Made by a program: the position numbers and the translations under genes. This document shows, in pieces, positions 1 through 13,000 of a stretch of DNA of 64,000 nt. This DNA comes from Phoronis australis (taxonomy: Eukaryota; Phoronida; Phoronidae): contig NMRA01000432.1 in NCBI GenBank assembly GCA_002633005.1, forward strand, positions 130,070 through 194,069, written 5' to 3'. The notes below the pieces were generated by a model, which was not told the DNA's origin, ran no database searches, and saw only the letters and a program-made list of their open reading frames with translations. The stretch's first letter is position 1; each line of letters begins with the position of its first letter.

Positions 1-1080
1 CAGTTAACCCCCCCCCCCGATTTCTTGAAATTTCACGTTTAAGCGCCCATTTCTGGTTAACCGCCCACCCCCGATTTTTTGGGTTCGCCAATTTAACCGC
101 CCAGGGCGTTAACCCGAACGATTACGGTAAGTTTTTACATTTTATGAAAATATGTTCATCGTTAATACTTTCTCGCCTTGTGGTGGTGCTACAAGCAGTT
201 CAATTTTAATAAAATTAGATTTCCTTTAAAATCACAGCGAAATCAAGGTGGCAGTGTGTTAAATTTGTTTTGGAATTTTAAGTTGACCCTTTTGGATGTT
301 CCAAACTACAAAAAGTTTCCATCAGGATATTCTTCATGCTGTATAAAATCAATTTGAAATTACTGAAAATTTTAGGATTCCGTTGAAATTTGGTTAAATA
401 AAATTTGTACTTCCATTTTTTGTAGTATGTTATATTGTTTATTATTACAGTAGCATGGATGGTTTATAAGAAAAAAGAATATTTCAAATATAATAATCGG
501 TGTTCAAATAAATGAAATTCTTTGAAATGTAATTTCGATGTTTTGGCACTTTTTGTATGTATTTGTAATCAAAATTAATTTTTTGCAATTTTTTTAAAAA
601 AGTATTAAAACCTAAATGACATTTTTGCTAACCATTAGCAAGTCCTGATAGGTTCTGATGTCATCATTATTTCAGATTTCAAATTATCCTTCTTCAAGTT
701 TTGTTTTGGGTTCAAAGGTAATCTGTTAGCAAAAGTCAACAGTGAATTTCGAAATTTGGATTATTTGCTCACTTGCTAATTACAACATTTCATGATATGG
801 TTTTATTTTATGTGTTTAACCTGTATGGAAAGTATTTGTCATCTTGTTTTAGAGCAACAGTGGGCCAAAGTTTTTCAATTACAGATCTTTAAACATGCCA
901 ACAAATTTGCCTTGAAATTTTCATGGATTTGTTTGCTGAAAAAAGCCATTTTTGAGGGTCTAAATTTTAAATTAGTCTAGAACTGTCCAATGGATTTAAA
1001 AAAACTCAAAAAGTAATGCAAACGGCAGGTTAAGATATGACATTTGAAACCATGTTCATGTGTTTCTTAAGAAATTGGCA
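1..1080. other. AT-rich non-coding stretch, probable PSMD11 intron 1
   Basis: No convincing coding exon is visible on either strand. The first 120 bases contain C-rich, degenerate short repeats of a 'taaccgccca' type; the remainder is AT-rich. It precedes the first recognisable PSMD11 coding exon in the same orientation. That exon begins in phase 1 and lacks the first ~30 residues, so this stretch is either intron 1 or 5' flank. Confidence 0.4.
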
Positions 1081-1084
1081 GTTA

Positions 1085-1790
1085 GGTTTGCTCAGCGGGG
1101 GTGCATTCAAAATTTAATAGTCAACCGACAGTTACCGACACTCATCTTGCCCTTGTAGCCTGCATTTAAGTGAAAAACAACCCAATAAATGTCATTTTTC
1201 TTGCATAATTCTCTGTGTTTTGTATCAAAGAAAAATCGTTTTGAAAGCATTACACTCGTGGCATGCGCCATTTCCTAATTTTTGTGACACTTCTCAGGAG
1301 ATGATGGCAGCTTGGAAGCAGCAAAATTTGTTCAGAAATTCCTGGTGTAAACTGCAGCAAGTACTGATGACGGTGCCAGAAAAATTGTCATTCTACTGCT
1401 ATTGTGCTGTGAAGTTTGTGAAGCAATGCCATGAAATGGATCATCACCAATTTCGTTTTTCGCCAATTCTTCACTAAACTGGTCCTCCTTCACAGAGTTG
1501 CATACATGTCACTAGATATTCTCGGCAGTTGGTGTTACTTCCTTAGAACTTTTTAGTCTTTTTCACCAAACTGAATTTCTGAGCAAATTCTTCTTCGACG
1601 AAGTTGTCTCATGAAAGGTTTTACAAGAATTTAGCAAATGGTGTGTGCACATATCACGAACATGCTTAAATAGACAACACACAGACTTTTCTTTGTTACA
1701 AAAGCCAGAGAGTGGTGCAAGAAAATGATGTTTATTACTGTGTTTGTCACTTTTTGAACAGCTGTAATGGACAAGGTGAGTTTCTATTGG
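1085..1790. mobile_element. foldback (long inverted-repeat) element, copy 1
   Basis: The left arm around 1137-1210 (actcatcttgcccttg..., then aagtgaaaaacaa...aataaatgtcatttttctt) reappears as its reverse complement at about 1715-1786 (gtttgtcactttttgaacagctgtaatggacaaggtgagt). This gives a roughly 650-bp element with long inverted arms and no obvious transposase. A related copy lies at 48590-49075. It is a non-autonomous foldback/MITE-like repeat; no clear target duplication was identified. Confidence 0.6.
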
Positions 1791-2524
1791 CCCACAAATT
1801 TTGCTTGCACGCTATCCGATATCGTGATGAGGTGACAGGCAGAACTACCCAGGCGGTGTGAACTTTCTAGCTGTATTTTGAAGCTACTAGTGGCTAGGCT
1901 CGCGTTAGCCTCTTGCCAGCTTGCCATTGGCGAATTCTGAGCAGCACTGGTGATGGCAGAGCTATGTCCGTTTGCCAACTTGGCAAATACTTTGGCAATA
2001 AAAATTAATTTCGGGAAACCTACTCGTGTCATATCACAATAAGCTTGAGTAAAGTCATGTCACAAACTACATTCTTACTTCGATTCCGAGTCCTAAAAAT
2101 TACAAACAAATGTTTCATTTCATGTCCGTCACTCCCCCTGAGATCAGTTTTTATCGTATGGAAAACGTTCAACTCTGTAGAGGGTGGGTTAGCACTCTTT
2201 GTTGTGGTGATTTCCCACTTCATAGCAAGATTTTGTGTAGGTATTGCCGCATGTCGTTTGCAAGTGACAATGTCAAAACGATGAATAGAAGACTATTTTG
2301 CCAACAAACGTGACCCAGTCTCTCAATTTTTTACTCTCACAATGTGTGTTATCTAGACTTAAATCAAAATATGTCATATGTAATACCTAGTCAGCTCGCT
2401 AAGTGTCGCAAGTGTAAAAAGTTATTGAGTGACTGGGACTTGTTTGGCGGCAGTCGGAAGAAAGCAAGATAAAGTAATTGTCAGTTTGGTACTTAAATGC
2501 CTTGCTCATCAAAATTCAAATGTG

Positions 2525-2685
2525 TCTGGCGTGCCTCTGCCGCAACCCAGGGATACGGGGGAATCTTTCCCCAAAATATTTTAGAACGACTTCAATGAAA
2601 TGCCCATGTGGCCAGCGTACTCTCGCTGTAATCCAGGTATAGGGGGTAAGCCCTGCCCAAACTTTTTAGGTCATAATAAAACCCA
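2525..2685. repeat. diverged two-unit tandem duplication
   Basis: A motif of the form 'tggcgtgcctctgccgcaacccagggatacggggg...ccccaaaatattttag' is followed by a diverged second copy ('gccagcgtactctcgctgtaatccaggtatagggggt...cccaaactttttag'). The units are about 80 bp apart. Nothing coding is seen in the surrounding 1.8-4.0 kb. Confidence 0.4.
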
Positions 2686-4055
2686 TGTTGGCTTACATCC
2701 CTTCCAACTTATTAGGCTGCTTTATGACCTTGGAATGTTTTTCATTTATTTTTTTTCTTAAAGGCAATCGTCTTGTCTTATAGTACATTATGAAAAGGAC
2801 ATGTGCATAACATGGAAAATTTTTGGTCTGTGTAACTACTTTTATCAATTGCAAGTGTTATGAAAAGAGAAAGTATTTGGCTAATCATTTTTGAAAATGG
2901 CTTAAAGTTTTCATATGCTTTAGTCATTTTAGCCAATACCGTTAAAAATCCAGCATGAGCCTAGAGTGGTTATCCGGCAAACTGGCTGGCTGTAAGCTCC
3001 ATGTAGGCAATACGTCGCCTGTAGTGCGGATGCTAAATTGATCATTCGGAGTTATTAATGTAGGTCATCTAGATGGGTGATTCACTAGCACTTAACATAG
3101 TTTTGAGACTAACACCAAAACCAAATTGGAAATAGAACTGACTTTTAGTCAGCTTGAGTTGCCGCTAGTTCAGTACACATTTGTTTGAGGTTGTTAGCAG
3201 CTATTAATACCAATAGCCAATACCCAAAATACTACAGTGCCCCCTGTTATTGTGTTATTTATCCACAATGCTGCACGTTTGTGGAACACTTTTATCCCAT
3301 AACTGAACACTGCCAACATGTTAATCACTGATTTACATTAAAATGAGTTCTTCAATCTCATTCCCTCAAAAGTAAATGTAAGTCATCTCTAGTCGGCTTT
3401 ACTTAAATCTGTTGCTTGTTAGGGTCACACAAGTCTGAATTGCTGATGAATTATTCACAAACAAACCAACATTGTTGAATGTTCAATCAAACTTTTACAT
3501 CTGTAAATTCTTAACACCCTCAGTAAACAATTTCAATAGGATTATGAGGGTAGAATGGGCAATAGACAAGTGTAACATGCCCACATTTTGAGAACCAGTT
3601 TGATGCCTTTTATTCAGTGAAGAAAACTGGTTCTCAAGGTGGGAGCTGATTACATACCCAACTGTTACTTGTAGAATGTATTTTAGTGAATCATGGCTGT
3701 TAACCAAAGAGATATTAAGCAAAATTAACTCGGGATATTTTGATATCTATTACTATTTTCTTCAGTTGCGTTGATTAACCCGCCATGTCTCGTGGAAATA
3801 ATGCATTGATTAGACTAAGAATGAGACAATGTTCATGTCTATCGTTAGTCTGACTCCCTGTTTTTGTAACAAACTTGTGACAGTGAAGCCTGGCCTATAC
3901 ACAAGTTCATTTCATGTACAGGGGTGCTTACACAGTATTTAACAACAGGAAATCCTTCAGACTCATTGGAATTATTTTTGACATCCTTTCACAGTTCTGC
4001 ATGTGCTCAGTTCCTTGGTTCATTTTGAATTCATCATTGTAACTTTGTCTTTTAG

Positions 4056-7000
4056 TCAAAAGTGAGAAAGATTCCACAGATGACGAAGTAGTCAAAGTCA
4101 AAGAGCCAGCCATCTTGGACTTGGGACGACTGTTAGCAGAAACCAAGCAGGCTGAAGGTTGTAACAGGGTGCAGAACCCTCTTTTACTTTCAGTTGTTGA
4201 CTTTGTAGCCTCTTTAAATTCACCTGCCCCATTTTTCTCCCTGTTTTAGTTTGTTTAGGTAAGAAGTGTTTACCTGCACTCTTTTCTGTCCGGCACTTCA
4301 ATTTGTTTTAGACTATTAGTGCTTTGTACGGAAGCTGCTATTAGTGTCTGTAGTTATGTTTAGTAGCCAAAGTTTCATTCAGATTCATCCAGTTGTGACT
4401 AATAGGAGCACCTCTTTATTCAATATTTGTTGACCTAGAAATATGAAACTAACTCATTTTAAGTGGAGGGGTGATCACTTAGTGTGAAGCACAAGAATTG
4501 ATACCAAGTGGAGCAAAAGTTGTCCACAAATCTGACCCTCTGTTCAGTCTTGTCTTCTAAAAGGAAAGGGTCACAGTAAATTATTAAGTAACAAATCAAA
4601 CAAACATTCGCCTCACCGCCTCGCAAAGCAAAATCCTCATCTGTCGAGTTTGCCACTGACGTGAGGGACGAGCTGGTTTAATTTTCATTCGAGGTGCATA
4701 GCTTTTCAACTTTGCTCACCTTTTTGTGTGTTTGATAATAGGAATTAATAGAAAATTATTTTCTTTACAGTGCCAACATCTTTATCTAAAATTTGGATTA
4801 AAATCCAATTTATTTTTACTCTGCAGAGTTTGTTCATTCTTGTTATCACTTATTTCAACTAAAAGATTTGCAGGAAACAATTTCAGAAATAAAAAAGTCT
4901 GGGCACAATCGCCTAAATTCCCCAATATGAGGTGATAAACCCTTTGATAGCATTTGTTCGTTAGGTGCGAGCTATATATGTCAGAAGGCCCACATGCAGC
5001 TTGTTTGGAATTGTTAGTTTTGACAAAAGATGGATGCATACTATCTTTAGGAATTATACTATTTTTGACAAACTACATTTTGAGTAGAAGTGTTGGTCAA
5101 AAGTAGCAGCAGAGCACACTTTTTGTCTGACAAAATATGGTCTCTCATAGTGTAAGCATGTGTGTCAAAGTTTAAACATGTTCTAAGTATTTGAACACAG
5201 ATGGTTACAGTGCTTTCTGCACTAACAGTGCTGCATATCAGGCGAGAACACCATAACTTTGCATGTTGGCGATCAATGAGCACTGACTTAATTGCTAATC
5301 TTGTCTGAATCAAGTCCTCTAGCTTCTTATGAATATTTCTCAAGTGCTGCTCTACTCTATATCATCTGTCTTACTCTTCCTCTGCCTTTCAGAGTTAGCT
5401 GGTTTGATCAAGTTCACACGTCCTTTCCTGTCATGTGTGAGCAAAGCAAAGGCTGCCAAGTTGGTGCGAACGCTTGTCGATCTGTTTCTGGACATGGAAG
5501 CTGGTACAGGCAAGGAGGTAGGACCTTAATGTGTCAATCAACAGCTGAGAAAAGTAAAAGTGCTATGGTCCTTTTGCTGTTTGTAACATTTGCATGTATT
5601 AATTTATATCATATGTCTGAAAAGAACAATTGGTTTGTGCCTCTTGCTGTCAGCTTTGTTGCTGTTCATATGGGTTGTTATACTGAGAGGTAAACACCAT
5701 CTGTGCTAAGCGTTAGTTTCCTTGAGGACCTCTGAGATATTTGCTCAACATTCAATTACTCGTATGTGCTCATGTTAGGAGAGCACATGTGTCCATGCGA
5801 GAGTGCAGTGCTTATAGTCTGCCACTGAACACAGGATTCTAGTTGTGGCCCGATAAGTATGTGTTCCAAATCATTGCACCATACCGTCTTTGGTTATTTT
5901 CTCAGCTGGTAAGGCTCCATCTCTTATCATGCCAAAATTGTCCTTTTCGAAGAGCACAACATACCTGCTGAAACTGGAATTTTATAGTTTTGACAGTGTT
6001 AAAATAGATAGTAGAGATCAAACTGGAATTGTCTTATTTCACCGTAATATCTCGAGAGTGTTGGGCTGAGGATAATAATCCAATTTTTCTAATGAAGAAA
6101 AATTTTGGGTAGTTAAGTCTCTTATGTTTCTAATCTTCTAAGAAAAAGCGACCTCATGTCATTCGTGTTTAACAATAATTAATGCCCGAATGTACTGTTC
6201 ATTAATAATTACTCTGCCTGTCTATATTGCATGTTATTAAGCAGTAGCTGAACAACACAGTGTCATTGCCCTACCTTAGGTTGAGCTGTGCCAAGAGTGC
6301 ATTGAGTGGGCTAAGGACGAGAAGCGCACATTCCTGCGTCAGGCACTGGAATCGCGACTCATTGCTCTTTACTTTGAGACAAGGCAGTACCAGCCAGCTC
6401 TGACGCTGGGCTCGTCCCTTCTCCGTGAGCTAAAGAAGCTGGATGACAAAGCCCTGTTAGTGGAGGTTCAACTTCTCGAGAGCAAGGTGTACCATGCATT
6501 GAGTAACCTGCCTAAAGCCAGGTAAGAGCAATTGAGTAACCTGCCTACGGTCAGGTAAGGGCAAGGTGTGCCATGCATAGAGTAACCTACCTAAAGCTAG
6601 GTAAGCGCAATTTTTTTTACCTGCCTACAGTCACAAGTAGTAGGTATGGTGTCATCAGTATTCAATGGGTATTGTCTCTTCAGTATCCATGTGCTGGTAA
6701 GACCACTTTGAGCTGACATTTCTGAAATATTGATCTATTTGCACCACCCTCTAGCCTGTTTACATTGGCACTGTGGATACAGAACCAAGATGCGGTCCCT
6801 TCGCTACATCGTTAAAGGAGCATGCCACCCAAAAAACAACCTAATTTGTATCAATTTAGATCGAGTAGTTTTACTCCATAACGACACGTGCGGTTGCGTT
6901 ACCTGACGGCAGACGGAGGTGTTGAAATTATCCAGTTACGTCATCGGTTTCACACGCATTCTGTTCAGCAGTTCACAACACGGGTTACTGGTGTCAGCTT

Positions 7001-10000
7001 ATTGCTTGGAGTCATCGTTTAACACCAATAAATCGTCAAACTTCGATGTAAAGCCCTTAAAAATTCACCGAGTTCTTACAAAAACGTGTTGTTTTATTTC
7101 ACTGTTACGGATTTATTGGTATTTGGACACACCGTAGCCTACAAAGTTCGGCAGGCCAATGAGGTCCGTAGTAGGAGTTTGGAGTGTGTTCGGATATAAT
7201 TTCGAAGTATTTTCTGTGAGATACAGACAGGAGAATCTAGATCTGTGTTGTTTAGACTTGTGATTTTCTGAGTTCTAAACACAAAACACTAGTTATCCTG
7301 GCCAGTGGCTCGGAAACGATCAGGCCCGTCGCGGCCGGCCGGATTGACTCGTTATCCCTACCAGTGGCTCAGAAACTGATCAGACATCACGAACAAACCA
7401 GCCAAAGTTCAGTGGAAACTAAACTTAAGGAAATACTATACTAGTGAGCCAAAGTAATGTGCACGTGATTATGTTGGTGAATTAGCCACGAAACTGCAAA
7501 TCTACTTACTCGTCGGGGGTCGCGAATTCGTTCCGCTTTGGCCACAGCACCGTTAGGGCAGAAGTTGTACATTGACAATCATTATTTGAGTAATGTAAAT
7601 GTAAACAAAGATTCCCCTAACACCTGGTCGTGGGATGGAAATCGAGTTGTTTCACAACAGCTTCTGCCAGCAAACACTAAATTAGCATGAGCTCACATGG
7701 CCTCGGTGTCCCGTCAATTAGTTTTATTGCACCTAAAGCCGATAACGCAGTGATTTATTCATTGCTGGCTTCTTTGAGTAATGTAAATGTAAACAAAGAT
7801 TCCCCTAACACCTGGTCGTGGGATGGAAATCGAGTTGTTTCACAACAGCTTCTGCCAGCAAACACTAAATTAGCATGAGCTCACATGGCCTCGGTGTCCC
7901 GTCAATTAGTTTTATTGCACCTAAAGCCGATAACGCAGTGATTTATTCATTGCTGGCTTCTTTGAGTAATGTAAATGTAAACAAAGATTCCCCTAACACC
8001 TGGTCGTGGGATGGAAATCGAGTTGTTTCACAACAGCTTCTGCCAGCAAACACTAAATTAGCATGAGCTCACATGGCCTCGGTGTCCCGTCAATTAGTTT
8101 TATTGCACCTAAAGCCGATAACGCAGTGATTTATTCATTGCTGGCTTCTTTGAGTAATGTAAATGTAAACAAAGATTCCCCTAACACCTGGTCGTGGGAT
8201 GGAAATCGAGTTGTTTCACAACAGCTTCTGCCAGCAAACACTAAATTAGCATGAGCTCACATGGCCTCGGTGTCCCGTCAATTAGTTTTATTGCACCTAA
8301 AGCCGATAACGCAGTGATTTATTCATTGCTGGCTTCTCAAATCATTTCGTGCACTCACGAACACTCCAAAGGCATTACAAATTGCATCTAATGAGACAGA
8401 CTTTGTTTCAGTTTTGTATAAGTATTGGTTAGGGTGAGAATAATTCATTTTGAAACAGTGAGAACGCTCAGTAATAAACGCCAAACATGGCAACTCACAA
8501 TCCCGACTTAGGACGAGCTAGAGCGGCTCATCAGTCCCGACTTCGCAGGTGGATCGTTAAGTTTTACAGGCTATCAATTCGAACAGGAATACAGTGATGA
8601 AGAAATACTAGAGAGGCGCCGTGAACAAGCTCAAACAATGGAACGTATGCTGTTATTTGTTAAGCCGAGCATTCGTCAGGCACTGTCGACGTCTGCAGGC
8701 CACAGACACGGAGATGTTTCACGGTCTCATACTTGCTATTTACAGCGTACATTTCATTCTTCACTACCATGAGCCACTTCCAAAGCATTTCGGACGCTCG
8801 AGGAAGTAAAAAAAAACGATATCCTCGCTTTCCTCGCGGCTACTTAGTTCAGACAAGCGTGAACGATACACCGCAACATAGCGGCATTCACTCTGCATAT
8901 GAACCACTGACGTCGCTAGCGTCGTTTCTCACCTTCCTCACAGGTTAACGCGACACTTCTTGGCAAGGTAAGGTCGACCGTATGCAAGGCCATGTGGATA
9001 TAGACCGATTAAGACGGCAAAAAAGACTAATTTAATCGGGTGGCATTCGCCTTTAATGTCACTTTATATTGTTCCTCGGATAGTTGATACATGTCAAGGA
9101 AACAGTAAATATCATGGAAAATTGTACTTCCAGGATAGCCAGGGATCTGTGTTGTACTTCCAAAATATCCAGAGATCAGTTTTATACTTCCAATATAGCC
9201 AGGGATCTGTATAATTATACATCCAAGATAGCCAGGGATCTTTATTATACTTCCAACATAGCCAGGTATCTGTTTTATACTTCCAAGATAGCCAGGGATC
9301 TGTATTATACTTCCAAGATAGCCAGGTATCTGTATTATACTTCCAAGATAGCCAGGGATCTGTATTATACTTCCAAGATAGCCAGGGATCTGTATTATAC
9401 TTCCAAGATAGCCAGGGATCTGTACTATACTTCTAAGATAGCCAGGGATCTGTATTATACTTCCAACATAGCCAGGGATCTGTATTATACTTCCAAGATA
9501 GCCAGGGATCTGTATTTCTAATTAAGATAACATCAAAAACAGTTGCTGTCCTCTTTAACTGTTGGGTTAAAGTATCCACGGGCCACATCGTCAGACAGTT
9601 GATTTGAAGTTTTAGGCAACTTGAAAGTCGGTCACATGACAAATTTTGACATAAAGTAGTTTTGTTTACAGTGACTTGGGTAAGCTCACGGATGTCTTAG
9701 TTATTACACTAACAGACCAAGATGTCATCATTGATAGTTTTCCTTGGATTTTATTAGTTTCCGGGCTTTTACTACACAATTAGCTTTCTCAACTGTTGGG
9801 TGGAATGTCCAAGAGAAATTCAAAGGAAATACACTCCTCATGAAACAAAAATTCTACCACCTATCAAGTTGTTGACAACCATTCAATGATCATGTGAGCA
9901 AGACTGAAGCAAAATGACAGCACTTTATGATTCCTTGTACTTTAATAACCTGGTTTCCTCCTTCTGCAGAGCTGCCCTTACCTCTGGGAGGACAACAGCA

Positions 10001-13000
10001 AATGGTATCTACTGCCCACCCAAACTACAAGCAGCTCTAGACATGCAGTCAGGCATCCTGCACGCAGCTGATGAGAAGGACTTCAAGACTGCCTTCTCTT
10101 ACTTCTACGAGTCATTCGAAGGCTATGACTCAATTGAAAATGCCAAAGCACTGACAGCTCTCAAATACATGCTGCTGACAAAGATCATGTTAAATCAGTA
10201 AGCTATTCTGTTGGAAGGTTTGACGCCTTAAGATAATAGTCTACCTTTGTTATATATCTTGAATGGTATCATAGTGCATTTTGCACTGTGGAGAAACAAT
10301 ACATCTTCAATACACTCTGAAATGCTGTCACAACTTTTAGTCAAAATTTGTGATTGCTTTTTTTAAGTGTAGTGTATCAAGTTGCCTACCCACCCGTCTA
10401 TTTAGAATTTACATTCTTCTATTTTCTTGACTTAAGGATGGTTTCTATATCCTTGCTTGTAACATTAATGAAATCCTATCATGATAAGAAATATTCTGAG
10501 AGTAAATGGCCTAATACAGTTTTCAAGTTTTATAACATTATATATTAAAGCAATTCAATCCTTGGTACTGAAGGTAGCCAGATAACCTTATGCAACATTC
10601 ATTTTGAAATTTCAAAATTGTCAATTAATGCCACAATAAAGCTGCCTTTCATCACAAAAACAACTTGTGACTAGGCCTCTTATCATCTTTATGAAGTTGA
10701 TCTCGAATTGGCAATGATTCCAAAGTACTCACATTTTGTTAATGCAGGAGACGAGGGTAGAGTTCAGTAACACTAGGACTTCGCTAAAAAGCGAGATTTA
10801 AGTGAGGTATTGCTGTGTATTTTAAATGAGAAAATGTGATTTTGGCTAGAGTTTAGCGAGGTCCTAGTGTAGGTCCTAGTATTACTGAAGTCTACCCTGG
10901 CCCTACAAGTTGGCTTGTTGCGGTGTGTCATGGCATGTGCCAAGCATGGTCTCGAGGAATAAGCAACTGTCAGGTCTGTGCAAACTCAGCATTCACTACT
11001 CATTTGTGCAAGGAGCAACTTGACACCAATTTTATAGCTACAAGTGGTCTAAAACAAAGGTTTGCCTCTATAACGGGCTTGTACGTTGCTGCTTTAAATT
11101 CTAGGTCATCAGGGATGATGTTTAGATCAGTGTGTTTGGTTTCGAGCAGTTGTTCTGTCGACTAAATGGCATCCACTTCTTTATCTGCCAAACTACTCTA
11201 AGAATCATTTTGAACCATAGCAGTTTTGTTCCCAATAAGAAGACAGTGGCCGGCATTGATTTTCGGACAGGTATGACACCTGTGGCATCCCTTAGTGTTG
11301 ATTTGTAGCGACCATGGCTGTTGCACCTGATTCTTTTGCAGGACTTTTGCTAGTTTGTCGCAGTTGTTCCCCATACATTTATTATGGCTCTGAATAACGC
11401 TGTGCCTCCTAGTGATGATTTTATTTTTACTTTGCTGCCTCTATATCTTCCGAATTCCTCGATGTTTTTTCGTGAAATTTGGCAAACGAGTTTCTGTTGT
11501 AAAGATGACAGATTCTTTCCAATTTGAGATGCATTCGATGTATTCTGCCCCATTTCCGGGATATCGAAAGAACACCACTGGAGACCCACCATTAGCATGG
11601 CAGTCGCGGGTGCATTTCAATGCTGCGAGTTGCTCTTGTTACTCGTTTGAATAAGTCCTCCCAAATTGCACTGTGTGGGGTTTTAGGTACGACCTTACCA
11701 ACTATCTTAATGTTTCTCAAAAGGCACTCTTAACTAATGCTTCACATTTTGCAGGGCTGATGAAGTGACCTCTATTGTCAGTGGGAAGCTCGCCCTTCGT
11801 TATGCCGGACCCGAAATTGAAGCCATGAAGAGTATAGCCAAAGCAGGTCATGACCGTTCACTAGCAGAGTTCCAAAAGGTGAAGTATGCTTCTTTTCTCC
11901 TCATAAAAACATTAACGGCAGTATTTTCAATATATTTTTTGCATTGGCACGTGCCATTTGAATATGTACTGAATTTGAGAAACTCACTTTGTAACAGACT
12001 AACATTAATATTTAGTAACCAATTCCAGACTGACCAAATCCAATTGTATACATTCATTCCACATGGTGAAAACATACTTATATATCGACTGAGATAATTA
12101 TCATATGTTGATTATAAGAATACTCAGTAACAAATTGAAAATAGCATTGAATATAAATGTGCGTGTACATCAAAAGGATAAATTAAGTCTTTGTTACAAT
12201 ACGTACACCAAGAACCACATTCTGCTTGTTGTAATTATGTTATTAATTATGGCGACTAGTGTCAGTACACAAAATTTGATGATGTTTAAACCACAGATAT
12301 ATTTTCTACTAATTATAAATTCTGTGATCCTATCAATGCATCTACTAGTAAATTGAAATTTGTTGTTGAAAGTTTCCTAGTTATGTTCAAGAGCCTTCAT
12401 GAGTTCAGCTCTCTGTTTCACAGGAAATGGACACCAAAACTATAATTAGTGTAAATTTTCAACATTCATCTTGAACGTGTGGGTACAGTCATGCATCAAT
12501 ATGTTATTATTGACTCTCTTGGTTTCAATTTGTTTGCTGGCTATAGTAGTGATACCCCTGAGTATACATGCATGTTCGTCACTTCCTAATATACGAACGG
12601 ACGTATATTTGGATTTGACTTATGCTTCCTTTTCTGATATTTTCCAATAAAATGCCCCGGGCATGTCTATAGAAAAGTCTGGTTGGGAGCAGGATTGGGT
12701 ATTTAGTTGATGTCTTCGATACTGGTCCTTTTGTGGTCAGTGGTCGCCTGGTCACTCAATGCATCTGTTGCACTCTTGCATGGTAGTGGGTTTGAGTCCT
12801 GGGTTCAAGTCTGACATCCTTCTTTGGGCAAGCAGCAGATTTCTTAGTCTGTGAATTTACCCCTTCCTCACTGTGGCTGCTCCTGCTCTTAGTTAAAGTG
12901 GAGAAAGATCCGTAACAAGTACACATTAATTGTTTTCAGACCCTGGCCCAATACAAGTCCGAGTTGGTGGATGACCCCATCGTCCGCGCTCATCTGGACT

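Noticed and set aside
1784-2313. Overlapping small frames on both strands near a MDK/gtgagt sequence as a PSMD11 first exon
   Set aside because: The ATG-GAC-AAG/gtgagt is part of the foldback element arm, which is also present at 48.6 kb, and it does not encode the expected N-terminus.
7687-8254. Three identical 63-residue open frames
   Set aside because: They are the same frame in successive 188-bp units of a transposon-internal array.
7560-8340. CRISPR-like array
   Set aside because: Units are contiguous 188-bp repeats without unique spacers, in a eukaryotic intron.
9084-9521. 145-residue open frame with [10 protein letters not shown] repeats
   Set aside because: It is entirely the 30-bp minisatellite in an intron; the frame persists only because the period is a multiple of three.
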